DNA of 64,000 bases, taken from an uncultured Lachnospiraceae bacterium. Its GTDB lineage: Bacteria; Bacillota; Clostridia; Lachnospirales; Lachnospiraceae. The translations under genes and the position numbers were made by a program. The notes below the pieces were generated by a model. That model was not told the origin of the DNA. It saw nothing but the letters and a program-made list of their open reading frames with translations, and did no database searches. Where the stretch lies: positions 42,683-106,682 of the forward strand of contig CALWIA010000006.1 of the NCBI GenBank assembly GCA_944380605.1. The letters run 5' to 3'. Numbering within the stretch: position 1 is the first letter of the stretch; each line of letters opens with the position of its first letter. Below, one piece after another: positions 1 to 8,202 of this stretch.

Positions 1-311
1 AGGCAGCTGTTTCCCTCCCGGTCCGGAATCAGGTTCAGCACCTCTCTGCCGGGATCGCCGCCTTCCTTTTCCACCGCCGCTTTCAGATACTCCGTCACGC
101 CCCGGATATTGTTCATAAGGGCTTCCGGATTTTGGAACACTTCCTGATTGATCCGCTGCAGAATAAACGCGCCGTCTTCCGGTTTTCCCGTCTCCGCCAG
201 AAATGTATCGTTGATGTGGCCGCTGCCGTAGCGCCGCAGCTTTATTTCCGTTCCCAGTCCAAAGGCCTGCGCCGCCTGCCGGATCCGGTCTTCATCCAGC
301 TGTGTCTTCAT
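1..311 (-). CDS. Phosphotransferase of the APH / N-acetylhexosamine 1-kinase-like family, N-terminal part
   Basis: The gene runs off the left edge, so only about the first 103 residues are visible. The reverse strand opens at ATG 311 behind a GGGAGG ribosome site. The visible part has YGSGHINDTFL and FILQRINQEVFQNPEAL followed by MNNIRGVTEYL; these are typical of the N-lobe of N-acetylhexosamine 1-kinase (NahK) and related aminoglycoside-phosphotransferase-fold enzymes, which phosphorylate a sugar or similar small molecule with ATP. The catalytic loop and the C-lobe lie outside the window, so the substrate cannot be set. It is divergent from the NYN gene, with facing promoters in between. Confidence 0.75.
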   Translation of the reverse strand, partial: MKTQLDEDRIRQAAQAFGLGTEIKLRRYGSGHINDTFLAETGKPEDGAFILQRINQEVFQNPEALMNNIRGVTEYLKAAVEKEGGDPGREVLNLIPDREGNSC

Positions 312-345
312 CCGTTTTCCTCCCGTTTTCCCTTTTCTGGCCCCC

Positions 346-374
346 ATAATAGCACATTTCCCGGAAAGACACAA
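346..374 (-). promoter_or_regulatory. Promoter for the APH-family gene
   Basis: On the minus strand a TTGTGT box (369-374) and a TATTAT box (346-351) are separated by 17 bases. This sits about 35 bases ahead of the ATG at 311. Confidence 0.5.
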
Positions 375-401
375 GGAAGACGCCGCCCCGCGTGGTTTTT
401 C

Positions 402-430
402 TTGCCCCTTTTTTCCAGATGTGCTACACT
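402..430 (+). promoter_or_regulatory. Promoter for the NYN-domain gene
   Basis: TTGCCC (402-407) and TACACT (425-430) are spaced by 17 bases. Transcription would start near 437, which leaves the upstream ATG at 436 without a leader and favours the ATG at 487. Confidence 0.45.
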
Positions 431-486
431 GAACTATGGCGGCAGCATCGGTTCCGCCAAATTTTCAGAAAGAGACCGTATCAGTT

Positions 487-1461
487 ATGGAACAAAACGA
501 GCGAAGATTTGCAGTACTCATTGACGCGGACAACGTCTCACCCAAATACATCAAATACATTCTGGACGAGGTGTCCGACATCGGCGTCGCCACCTACAAG
601 CGGATCTACGGAGACTGGACCGACACGGAAAAGAAGAGCTGGAAGAACGTCCTTCTGGACTGGTCCGTCAACCCCATCCAGCAGTACAGCTACACCACCG
701 GCAAAAATGCCACCGACTCTGCCATGATCATCGACGCCATGGATATCCTCTACTCCGGCAACGTAGACGGCTTCTGCCTGGTATCCAGCGATTCGGACTT
801 CACCAAACTGGCCCAGCGGCTGCGGGAAGACGGCATGTTTGTCATGGGCATCGGCGAGCAGAAGACGCCCAAGCCTTTCCGGGCCGCCTGTGACACCTTT
901 AAGCTGCTGGAAATCATTTCTTCCGAAGACGCTCCGGAGACGGCTCCGGCAGCCAAATCCCCCGCCGCCGGCCGGGCCGATTCCCTGTCCATGGACGCCA
1001 TCGAACAGTCCATCACCAGTATCGACGAGATTCAGAAAGCCATCGCCAAGCTGCTTATGGAAAACAACAGCCAGAACCAGCCGGTGATGCTGGCCAAAGT
1101 GGGCAATTTCCTCACCAAGCGGTTTTCCGACTTCGACGTGCGCAACTACGGCTATTCCAAGCTGTCCACCTTCCTGGAAAGCCTGGACAACAGCGACTTT
1201 CAGGTGGTCAAGCTCCACGGCGGGTACTTTGTGCAGGAAAAGAGCGCCAGCATTTCCATGGCGGAAATTGAAAAAGAGATCACCCGCATCCTGCAGAGGA
1301 ACAAGGGCCACGTGGACAATTTAAGCATCATCCACGACGAACTGAAAAAGACCTTCCCGTCCTTCGACGTCAAGCAGTACGGATTCAGCCGCATTTCCAG
1401 CTTTATCCGCAGTTTCGGCACCTTCCGCATCAAAGACAACATGATTCAGCTGCGAGGATAA
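487..1461 (+). CDS. NYN-domain putative ribonuclease with two OST-HTH/LOTUS domains
   Basis: A 324-residue protein. Residues 8-150 form an NYN (PIN-like, LabA/DUF88) domain, with the acidic positions expected of a metal-dependent nuclease: VLIDADN near residue 10, SAMIIDAMD near 80 and VSSDSDF near 100. Two OST-HTH (LOTUS) modules follow, at about 190-250 and 262-320; they carry the related signatures DFDVRNYGYSKLSTFL and SFDVKQYGFSRISSFI. In this family LOTUS modules are thought to bind RNA, so an RNA-directed nuclease role is likely but not proven. The start at 487 is chosen because an ATG at 436 falls at the predicted transcription start. The CPBP protease gene begins 2 bases after the stop, so the two are probably co-transcribed. 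Confidence 0.85.
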   Translation: MEQNERRFAVLIDADNVSPKYIKYILDEVSDIGVATYKRIYGDWTDTEKKSWKNVLLDWSVNPIQQYSYTTGKNATDSAMIIDAMDILYSGNVDGFCLVSSDSDFTKLAQRLREDGMFVMGIGEQKTPKPFRAACDTFKLLEIISSEDAPETAPAAKSPAAGRADSLSMDAIEQSITSIDEIQKAIAKLLMENNSQNQPVMLAKVGNFLTKRFSDFDVRNYGYSKLSTFLESLDNSDFQVVKLHGGYFVQEKSASISMAEIEKEITRILQRNKGHVDNLSIIHDELKKTFPSFDVKQYGFSRISSFIRSFGTFRIKDNMIQLRG

Positions 1462-1463
1462 CC

Positions 1464-2375
1464 ATGATGAATCCCAGACAAGTGTTTTCACGCGTCGGCT
1501 TTGCCTATGCCGCGTACCTGACAATTTCCACCGCCAGCCAGCTGCTGGCGGCGGCCCTTCTTCAGCCCTTCCGAGCGCGGATGGGCGAGGACCTGTGGTT
1601 TGTGGTCTGCATGCTCTGCATGTATCCGGCGGCCTTTCTGGTCTTCTGGCTGCTGATGCGCCGAATCCCCAAAGACCCTGCGGGCCGGCCGGACATGCCG
1701 CTTCGCGCCGGACGCTTCCTTGGCATTTTCATCATCTGCGTCGGCGTCATGTACGCAGGCAACCTGCTGGGGCAGCTGATCTCCCAGATGGCGGACCGGC
1801 TCACCGGCCGGCAGTCGGTCAACGCCGTGGTGGAACTGGTCATGGGCATGGACACCTGGGCCGTGTTTCTGGCCGCGGTAGCGGCGGCTCCCGTTATGGA
1901 AGAGCTGCTGTTTCGCAAGCTGCTGCTGGACCGCGTCTCGGTATTCGGAGACCGCACCGCCATTCTGCTGTCCGGCGTGGTTTTCGGACTGGCCCACGGC
2001 AACTTTTACCAGTTTTTCTACGCCTTCGGCCTGGGATCCATATTCGCCTGGGTCTACCTGCGCACCCGCCGGATCCGTTTTTCCATTCTGCTGCATGTCC
2101 TGATCAACTTCTGCGGCAGCATCCTGCCCATGCAGCTGCTGCACATGATGCGGGACTATCCGGTGATCGGCGCCCACCTGCTGCTGGGGCAGACCATGCT
2201 GATGCTGGCCGCCGCCATCTGCGGCGTGATTCTGCTGATCTGCCAGCGCAGAGACTGGATCCTGCTTCCCGGCAGCTGTCCGATTCCCGCCGGGAAATGG
2301 TTCGGCACGGTATTCGCAAACAAAGGCATACTGGTGTTTTTCCTGGTCAGCCTTCTGTTCTTTTTCATGGCATAA
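1464..2375 (+). CDS. CPBP family intramembrane glutamic/metallo-protease
   Basis: A 303-residue multi-pass membrane protein, with hydrophobic segments across almost the whole length. It carries the CPBP (CAAX prenyl protease 2/Abi) motifs: APVMEELLFRKLLLDRV (EExxxR), VFGLAHGNFYQFFYA (FxxxH) and SILLHVLINFCGS (HxxxN). Family members cleave membrane-embedded substrates in regulated proteolysis, bacteriocin immunity or peptide maturation. The substrate here is unknown. Two adjacent ATG codons (1464, 1467) are possible starts. The gene follows the NYN gene almost without a gap and ends before a shared terminator. Confidence 0.88.
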   Translation: MMNPRQVFSRVGFAYAAYLTISTASQLLAAALLQPFRARMGEDLWFVVCMLCMYPAAFLVFWLLMRRIPKDPAGRPDMPLRAGRFLGIFIICVGVMYAGNLLGQLISQMADRLTGRQSVNAVVELVMGMDTWAVFLAAVAAAPVMEELLFRKLLLDRVSVFGDRTAILLSGVVFGLAHGNFYQFFYAFGLGSIFAWVYLRTRRIRFSILLHVLINFCGSILPMQLLHMMRDYPVIGAHLLLGQTMLMLAAAICGVILLICQRRDWILLPGSCPIPAGKWFGTVFANKGILVFFLVSLLFFFMA

Positions 2376-2386
2376 CAGCAGAAAAC

Positions 2387-2419
2387 GGGGCGGCTCCCAT
2401 AGGGAACCGCCCCATTTTT
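2387..2419. terminator. Bidirectional terminator between convergent genes
   Basis: GGGGCGGCTCCC (2387-2398) pairs with GGGAACCGCCCC (2402-2413). It is followed by ATTTTT on the plus strand and by GTTTTC on the minus strand. It lies between the convergent protease and EF-G-like genes. Confidence 0.85.
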
Positions 2420-2429
2420 ATGCGTCCGG

Positions 2430-4532
2430 TCAGTCTTCGTTCCGGTCCACAACGGAAGCTCTGGCTTCCACTTCTTTTTTCTGCACATCGCCGGGCGCCT
2501 GCTCATAGCGGCTGAACTCGTACTCGTATACGCCGATGCCGCCGGTCATGGAACGCAGGTCCGTATTGTAGCCGAACAGCTCCGACATGGGCACGTCGGC
2601 TTCAATGATCTGTTTGCCGTGATGGTCGGAATTCATACCCAGCACGCGGCCTCTTCTGCGGTTCAAGTCGCCCATGATATCGCCGGTAAACTTGTCGGGC
2701 ACCGTCACCTTCATGGAGACGATGGGTTCCAGCAGCACCGGGTTGGCTTCCATAAACGCTTTCTTGAAGGCCAGGGAAGCGGCCATCTTGAAGGCCATTT
2801 CCGAAGAGTCCACCGGATGGTAGGAGCCGTCCAGCAGCGTCGCCTTGATGCCCACCACCGGATAAGCCGCCAGCGGTCCTCTCTGCACGCATTCCTGGAT
2901 ACCCTTTTCCACCGCCGGGAAATAGTTTCTCGGAACGGCGCCGCCGAATACCTTCTCTTCAAAGATATACGGAGTCTCCAGATCGCCGGAGGGTTCGAAG
3001 GACATCTTGACGTCGCCGTACTGGCCGTGTCCGCCGGTCTGCTTCTTGTATTTGCCCTGAGCCTCCACTTTCTTGCGGATGGTCTCCCGGAACGCTACCT
3101 TGGGTTTGCTCAGTTCGATCTCTACTTTGTAGCGGTTCAGCAGCTTGCTGACCACCACTTCCAGCTGCTGGTCGCCGATGCCGTACAGCAGCGTCTGGCG
3201 GTTCTCCTTGTCGCTGACCGCTTTCAGCGTCAGATCTTCTTCCATCAGCTTGGCCAGCGCCGACGCCACCTTGTCGTCGTCGCCCTTGGTCTTGGTGGTA
3301 TAGCGCATGTAAGTATACGGCGTGGAAATCTGCGGCTTGTGGTACACGATGGGAGCCGTGCGCACCGCCAGCGTATCGCCGGTCTGGGTCACCGTCAGCT
3401 TGGCCACCGCTCCGATGTCGCCGGCATGCAGCTCCGGCAGCTCGATCTGCTCTTTGCCCCGCAGCGTATAAACCTTGCCGATCTTCTCTTCCGTATCTTT
3501 ATTGACATTATAGGAGGTCGTGTCCTGCTTCAGCGTGCCGGTGCAGATCTTTACCAGGGAATACTTGCCGATAAAGGGATCCACAATGGTCTTGAAAACC
3601 CGCATGGACAGAGACACGTCGTCATTGTACTTGGCCACGAAGCGCTCGCCGGTGGATACGTCCACGCCGATGCACTCGTAATGGTCCGGGGACGGGAAGT
3701 ACTTGTCCACCGCCTGCAGAAGCATCTTGGCGCCCTGTCCGTTGATGCCGGATCCCAGCATAACCGGAACGATGCTGCCATCTATCACATGTTCCCGAAG
3801 GGCGGAAGAAACTTCCTCGTAGGTAAACTCTTCTCCGGAGAAGTAACGTTCCATATATTCCTCGCTGGTCTCCGCCACAGCCTCCATCAGGGCCTCCCGG
3901 CAGATGTTTAAGTTCTTCATGGAATATTCGGGAATCTCACATTCTTCGTAATCGCTGAAATTGGTGAAGCGTCTTCCTCCCATCTTCACCACGTTGACAA
4001 ATCCCACGAACTTTTCATTTTCACGGATGGGCAGATGGAACGGAGCGATCTTTCTGCCGAACCGTTTTTCCAGCTTCAGCACCAGTTCCCGGTAGCTGGC
4101 ATGGTCGTCATCCATATTGGTCACAAAAATAATTCTGGGCAGTTCATACTTGTCGCAGAGTTCCCAGGCCTTCTCCGTGCCTACCTCGATGCCCGCCTTG
4201 CAGTTCACCACGATCACGGCGGCATCCGCCACGCTGACAGCCTCTTCTACTTCGCCTACAAAGTCAAAATAACCCGGCGTATCCAGGAAGTTGATCTTAA
4301 TGGGGCCGCTTTCTCCCACGTACTCCAGCGGCACTAAAGAAGTGGAGATGGAAAACTGCCGTTTGGTTTCTTCCTTATCATAATCGCTGATGGTCGATCC
4401 GTCCACCACGCTGCCCATGCGCTTGGTCACTCCGGTGGCAAAAGCCATGGCCTCTACCAGCGTCGTCTTGCCCGCTCCGCCATGTCCCAGCAGTACGACA
4501 TTACGGATTTGTTTGGTTCCGTACACGTTCAT
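2430..4532 (-). CDS. Elongation factor G-like translational GTPase (EF-G paralogue)
   Basis: About 700 residues with the EF-G domain order: GTPase, domain II, and domains III-V ending in the EF-G C-terminal fold. The P-loop GHGGAGKTT (16-24) and DTPG (84-87) are intact. Two motifs diverge from true EF-G. The usual NKxD guanine-specificity motif reads TNMD (138-141), and the switch I RGITI block reads RQFSIST. The sequence resembles a second EF-G-like branch common in Clostridia whose job is not settled, so it should not be called the housekeeping fusA. The ATG at 4532 is preferred: AGGAGGG at 4539-4545 is 6 bases from it but abuts the ATG at 4538. Transcribed alone from a clear promoter. Confidence 0.85.
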   Translation of the reverse strand: MNVYGTKQIRNVVLLGHGGAGKTTLVEAMAFATGVTKRMGSVVDGSTISDYDKEETKRQFSISTSLVPLEYVGESGPIKINFLDTPGYFDFVGEVEEAVSVADAAVIVVNCKAGIEVGTEKAWELCDKYELPRIIFVTNMDDDHASYRELVLKLEKRFGRKIAPFHLPIRENEKFVGFVNVVKMGGRRFTNFSDYEECEIPEYSMKNLNICREALMEAVAETSEEYMERYFSGEEFTYEEVSSALREHVIDGSIVPVMLGSGINGQGAKMLLQAVDKYFPSPDHYECIGVDVSTGERFVAKYNDDVSLSMRVFKTIVDPFIGKYSLVKICTGTLKQDTTSYNVNKDTEEKIGKVYTLRGKEQIELPELHAGDIGAVAKLTVTQTGDTLAVRTAPIVYHKPQISTPYTYMRYTTKTKGDDDKVASALAKLMEEDLTLKAVSDKENRQTLLYGIGDQQLEVVVSKLLNRYKVEIELSKPKVAFRETIRKKVEAQGKYKKQTGGHGQYGDVKMSFEPSGDLETPYIFEEKVFGGAVPRNYFPAVEKGIQECVQRGPLAAYPVVGIKATLLDGSYHPVDSSEMAFKMAASLAFKKAFMEANPVLLEPIVSMKVTVPDKFTGDIMGDLNRRRGRVLGMNSDHHGKQIIEADVPMSELFGYNTDLRSMTGGIGVYEYEFSRYEQAPGDVQKKEVEARASVVDRNED

Positions 4533-4571
4533 AAACATCCCTCCTGTTATATCGTTTTAGCCTATAAGGAC

Positions 4572-4600
4572 ATTTTACTAAAAAATTCTGAATTTTACAA
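4572..4600 (-). promoter_or_regulatory. Promoter for the EF-G-like gene
   Basis: Minus-strand TTGTAA (4595-4600) and TAAAAT (4572-4577) with 17 bases between, about 40 bases ahead of the start codon in AT-rich sequence. Confidence 0.6.
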
Positions 4601-4688
4601 GTTATTTGTGCGATTTATACAAACATTTTTCCAGTTCTTTCGATTTTGACGCTTGCTTTAAAGCGTCGAACTTTAAAGCTATAAAGCA

Positions 4689-4717
4689 TTGACAATCCGC
4701 CTCTCCTGGCTTACAAT
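4689..4717 (+). promoter_or_regulatory. Strong promoter for aroF-tyrA-aroA
   Basis: A perfect TTGACA (4689-4694) and TACAAT (4712-4717) with a 17-base spacer. An in-frame GTG at 4718 would start directly after the -10 box, before the transcript begins, so the aroF start is taken at the ATG 4754. Confidence 0.85.
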
Positions 4718-4753
4718 GTGAAAAAGAAAAACCAATACTGCGAGGAATCTGCC

Positions 4754-5764
4754 ATGATTATTATTATGAAGCCGGGCGCTTCCGAGGAAGCCGTCCAGAA
4801 AGTATCCGACCTGATCCGTTCCCGGGGTCTGCAGGCCCATCTGTCCAAAGGCGCCGAAGTGACCATCGTCGGCGTCGTCGGCGACAAGACCCGCCTGCAG
4901 GGCAGCAACATCGAAATTTCCGAGGGCGTGGACAAAATCGTCAACGTCACCGAGTCCTACAAGCTGGTAAACAAAAAGTTCCATCCGGAAGATTCGGTGA
5001 TCACCGCCGGAACCGCTTCCATCGGCCCCGGCACCCTTACGGTGATGGCCGGCCCCTGCGCCATTGAAAGCCATGACCAGCTGCTGCAGTGCGCCTATGC
5101 CGTCAAAAAAGCCGGCGCCACGTTCCTCCGGGGCGGCGCCTACAAGCCCAGAACTTCTCCCTACTCCTTCCAGGGGCTGGAGGAAGAAGGCCTGAAATAC
5201 ATGAAAGAGGCCAGAGAAGCCACCGGCTTAAACGTCATCTGCGAAGTCACCAGCCTGCGGGCCCTGGAAACCGCTGTGAAATACGTGGACATGATCCAGA
5301 TCGGCGCCCGGAACATGCAGAACTTTGAGCTTTTAAAAGAAGCCGGCCGCTCCGGCGTGCCGGTGATGTTGAAGCGGGGCCTGGCCGCCACCATTGACGA
5401 ATGGCTCAACGCCGCGGAATACATCATTTCCGAAGGCAATCCCAACATCGTCCTCTGCGAACGGGGCATCCGCACCTATGAAACCGCCACCAGAAACACC
5501 CTGGATATCAGCGCCGTACCGGTGATCCGCGCCAAGAGCCATCTGCCTCTGATCGTGGATCCCAGCCACGCCACCGGCGTCCGGGCCTACATCGAGCCCC
5601 TGTCCAAAGCAGCTATCGCCGCCGGTGCCGACGGCCTGATGATCGAAGTGCACCCCTGTCCCGCCTGCGCCCTGTCCGACGGTCCCCAGTCCCTGACCTT
5701 TGAACAGTTTGACGACCTTATGGCGCACATCCGTCCCTACGCCGAACTGGCCGGAAGGAGCTGA
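4754..5764 (+). CDS. aroF: 3-deoxy-7-phosphoheptulonate synthase (DAHP synthase), type I beta
   Basis: Catalyses the first step of the shikimate pathway, joining phosphoenolpyruvate and erythrose 4-phosphate. It has 336 residues. The N-terminal 70 form the small ferredoxin-like/ACT-like regulatory domain of the Thermotoga-type enzymes, and the barrel follows. Visible barrel signatures are AGPCAIES, KPRTSPYSFQG, QIGARNMQNFELLKE, VDPSHATG and EVHPCPACALSDGPQSL. The ATG at 4754 has GCGAGGA in front of it; the longer GTG start at 4718 overlaps the promoter and is rejected. The N-terminal domain suggests feedback control by an aromatic amino acid. First gene of a three-gene operon, with tyrA starting 2 bases after the stop. 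Confidence 0.95.
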   Translation: MIIIMKPGASEEAVQKVSDLIRSRGLQAHLSKGAEVTIVGVVGDKTRLQGSNIEISEGVDKIVNVTESYKLVNKKFHPEDSVITAGTASIGPGTLTVMAGPCAIESHDQLLQCAYAVKKAGATFLRGGAYKPRTSPYSFQGLEEEGLKYMKEAREATGLNVICEVTSLRALETAVKYVDMIQIGARNMQNFELLKEAGRSGVPVMLKRGLAATIDEWLNAAEYIISEGNPNIVLCERGIRTYETATRNTLDISAVPVIRAKSHLPLIVDPSHATGVRAYIEPLSKAAIAAGADGLMIEVHPCPACALSDGPQSLTFEQFDDLMAHIRPYAELAGRS

Positions 5765-5766
5765 CT

Positions 5767-6864
5767 ATGACTGACACGACCATTGGCTTTATCGGCCTGG
5801 GACTCATCGGCGGCTCCATTGCCAGAGCGCTGCGGCAGGCCTGCCCGGATCTTACCATTATGGCCTATATGCGGACCCGTTCCCGGCTGGAACAGGCAAA
5901 ACGGGATGGCGTCGTAGATCAGATCCTGTCCGGCATCGATGAAAATCTAAGCCGCTGCGACCTGATCTTTCTCTGCACGCCGGTGGAATACAATGCCGCC
6001 TATCTGGCTCAGATCCGCCCGTTTTTAAAGCCGGGGGCGCTGATTACCGACGTGGGCAGCACCAAGACCGACATCCACCGGGAAGTGGCCCGGCTGGGCA
6101 TGGAACGGCAGTTTATCGGCGGCCATCCCATGGCCGGGTCTGAAAAGACCGGCTACGAACATTCCACCGACCATCTGCTGGAAAACGCGTTTTATATCAT
6201 CACGCCCACCAGCGCCTCTACCGAGGATGATATCGCCCGCCTGGTGGAGATGGCCCGGCAGATCCGCTCCATTCCCATTGTACTGGACTATGAAGAACAC
6301 GACCGGATCACCGCCGCCATCAGCCACCTGCCCCATATCGTCGCTTCCAGCCTGGTCAATCTGGTGCGGGACTGCGACTCGCCGGAAGGCATGATGCGCC
6401 GGCTGGCGGCAGGAGGCTTCAAGGACATCACCCGGATCGCTTCCTCTTCTCCTGAAATGTGGGAGCAGATCTGCATGACCAACCGGGACAACCTGGCCGT
6501 TATGCTGCGCCGCTACATCCACTCTCTGGAACAGACCCTTTCTCAGCTGGAAGCGGCCGACGGCCCGTCTCTGTACCGGCTGTTTGAGGAATCCCGGGAA
6601 TACCGCGGCTCCATGTCCGACAAGGCCAGAGGCGCCCTCCCGCCGGAGTATTCCTTCACCGTGGACATCGTGGACGAGGCGGGTTCCATTTCCACCCTGT
6701 CGGTCATCCTGGCCGCCAAGGGCATCAGCATCAAAAACATCGGCATCAACCACAACCGGGAACGGGGCGAAGGCGCCCTGCGCATCGTTTTTTACGATCA
6801 GGCGTCTATGGACGCCGCCTGGGAACAGCTGAAAAAATATCACTACGAACTGATGAAAGATTAG
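5767..6864 (+). CDS. tyrA: Prephenate dehydrogenase with C-terminal ACT domain
   Basis: Oxidatively decarboxylates prephenate to 4-hydroxyphenylpyruvate, the tyrosine branch. The 365-residue protein starts with a Rossmann GxGxxG stretch (GFIGLGLIGGSIARAL). It then shows the prephenate dehydrogenase signatures GGHPMAGSEKTGYEHS and ISHLPHIVASSL. The last 70 residues read as an ACT domain (FTVDIVDEAGSISTLSVIL), normally the tyrosine feedback site. GGAAGGAG at 5753-5760 precedes the ATG, and the gene is tightly packed between aroF and aroA, so the operon makes chorismate precursors and commits them to tyrosine. Confidence 0.95.
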   Translation: MTDTTIGFIGLGLIGGSIARALRQACPDLTIMAYMRTRSRLEQAKRDGVVDQILSGIDENLSRCDLIFLCTPVEYNAAYLAQIRPFLKPGALITDVGSTKTDIHREVARLGMERQFIGGHPMAGSEKTGYEHSTDHLLENAFYIITPTSASTEDDIARLVEMARQIRSIPIVLDYEEHDRITAAISHLPHIVASSLVNLVRDCDSPEGMMRRLAAGGFKDITRIASSSPEMWEQICMTNRDNLAVMLRRYIHSLEQTLSQLEAADGPSLYRLFEESREYRGSMSDKARGALPPEYSFTVDIVDEAGSISTLSVILAAKGISIKNIGINHNRERGEGALRIVFYDQASMDAAWEQLKKYHYELMKD

Positions 6865-6876
6865 GGGGGATTCCTT

Positions 6877-8190
6877 ATGAAATTCCGAAATGTTTCCGGC
6901 CTCCGGGGCGAAGTAGCCGTGCCGGGAGACAAGTCCATCTCACACAGAAGCATTATGTTCGGCTCCATTGCCAGAGGCATCACGGAGGTCCGTCATTTTC
7001 TCCAGGGCGCCGATTGTCTGTCCACCATTTCCTGCTTCCGGAACATGGGCATCGACATTGAAAACAACGGCGGCGCGGTGCTGGTGCGGGGCAAAGGCCT
7101 GCGGGGCCTGCAGCAGCCGGACTGCGTGCTGGACTGCGGCAACAGCGGCACCACCACCCGGCTGATTTCCGGCATCCTGTCCGCCCAGGATTTTTCTGTT
7201 ACGCTGACCGGCGACGCTTCCATCCAGAAGCGGCCCATGAAGCGGATCATCGAGCCCCTCTCGCTCATGGGGGCCCGGATTGAAAGTGTAAACGGCAATG
7301 GCTGCGCCCCCCTTCGGATTCAGGGCGGCCCGCTGCACGGCATTTCCTACCGGTCTCCGGTGGCATCCGCGCAGGTCAAGTCGTCCATTCTGCTGGCCGG
7401 CCTCTATGCCGACGGAGAAACCTCCGTAACGGAGCCGTATCTGTCCCGCAACCACACGGAGCTGATGCTGCGGCACTTCGGCGCCGACATCCGTTCCGAA
7501 GAACGTTCCGACGGCGCCTGCGCCTGCGTGCGCCCGGCCAGGGAACTGTACGGGGCCTCCATCGACGTGCCGGGAGATATTTCTTCCGCCGCCTTTTTCC
7601 TCTGCGCCGGACTCATGGTTCCCAACTCGGAGATCCTGTTAAAACACGTAGGCGTCAATCCCACCCGGGCCGGCATTCTGCAGGTCTGCAGGGCCATGGG
7701 CGGCGATATTTCCGTGCTCGATCCTTCCGAAGACTCCGGAGAACCGGCGGCTGACCTGCTGGTACGTTCTTCCTCTCTTCACGGCACGGTCATCGAAGGC
7801 GCCATCATTCCCACCCTCATTGACGAGCTCCCCATGATCGCCGCCATGGCCTGCTTCGCAGAAGGCGAAACCATCATCCGGGACGCCGCCGAACTGAAGG
7901 TCAAGGAATCCAACCGTCTGGAAGTCATGGTGAAAAATCTCGCCGCCATGGGCGCCGACGTGACGGAAACGGAAGACGGCATGATCATCCGGGGCGGAAG
8001 GCCGCTGCACGGTGCGGTGGTGGACAGCCGTCTGGATCACCGCATCGCCATGACCTTCGCCGTCGCCGGCCTCTGCGCGGAAGGCGAAACGGAAGTGCTG
8101 GGCAGCGAATGCGTCGATATCTCCTATCCGGAGTTTTACCGGGATCTGGAGCGGCTGGCCTCCTGGCGGGGCCTGTCCTTTGTACAGTAA
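6877..8190 (+). CDS. aroA: 3-phosphoshikimate 1-carboxyvinyltransferase (EPSP synthase)
   Basis: Joins shikimate 3-phosphate and phosphoenolpyruvate to make EPSP. The 437-residue length is normal. Family signatures in order: VPGDKSISHRSIMFGSIA near residue 15, NSGTTTRLISG near 90, KRPMKRIIEPL, SAQVKSSILLAGLYADG near 165, DISSAAFFLCAG near 235, DELPMIAAMACFAEGET near 315 and RLDHRIAMTFAVAGL near 390. A long G-rich ribosome site (AGGGGGGAT) precedes the ATG. It is the last gene of the aro operon. No clear terminator is visible before the convergent lyase gene 12 bases later. Confidence 0.96.
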   Translation: MKFRNVSGLRGEVAVPGDKSISHRSIMFGSIARGITEVRHFLQGADCLSTISCFRNMGIDIENNGGAVLVRGKGLRGLQQPDCVLDCGNSGTTTRLISGILSAQDFSVTLTGDASIQKRPMKRIIEPLSLMGARIESVNGNGCAPLRIQGGPLHGISYRSPVASAQVKSSILLAGLYADGETSVTEPYLSRNHTELMLRHFGADIRSEERSDGACACVRPARELYGASIDVPGDISSAAFFLCAGLMVPNSEILLKHVGVNPTRAGILQVCRAMGGDISVLDPSEDSGEPAADLLVRSSSLHGTVIEGAIIPTLIDELPMIAAMACFAEGETIIRDAAELKVKESNRLEVMVKNLAAMGADVTETEDGMIIRGGRPLHGAVVDSRLDHRIAMTFAVAGLCAEGETEVLGSECVDISYPEFYRDLERLASWRGLSFVQ

Positions 8191-8202
8191 CGGCGGCAGC
8201 AG

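Noticed and set aside
2619..3911. 430-residue open frame on the plus strand inside the EF-G-like gene
   Set aside because: High GC leaves long antisense frames; the minus-strand gene has full family motifs.
4648..4667. 7-bp hairpin GACGCTT/AAGCGTC upstream of the aro promoter
   Set aside because: It is upstream of the -35 box, has no T-run and matches no known element; it could be chance.
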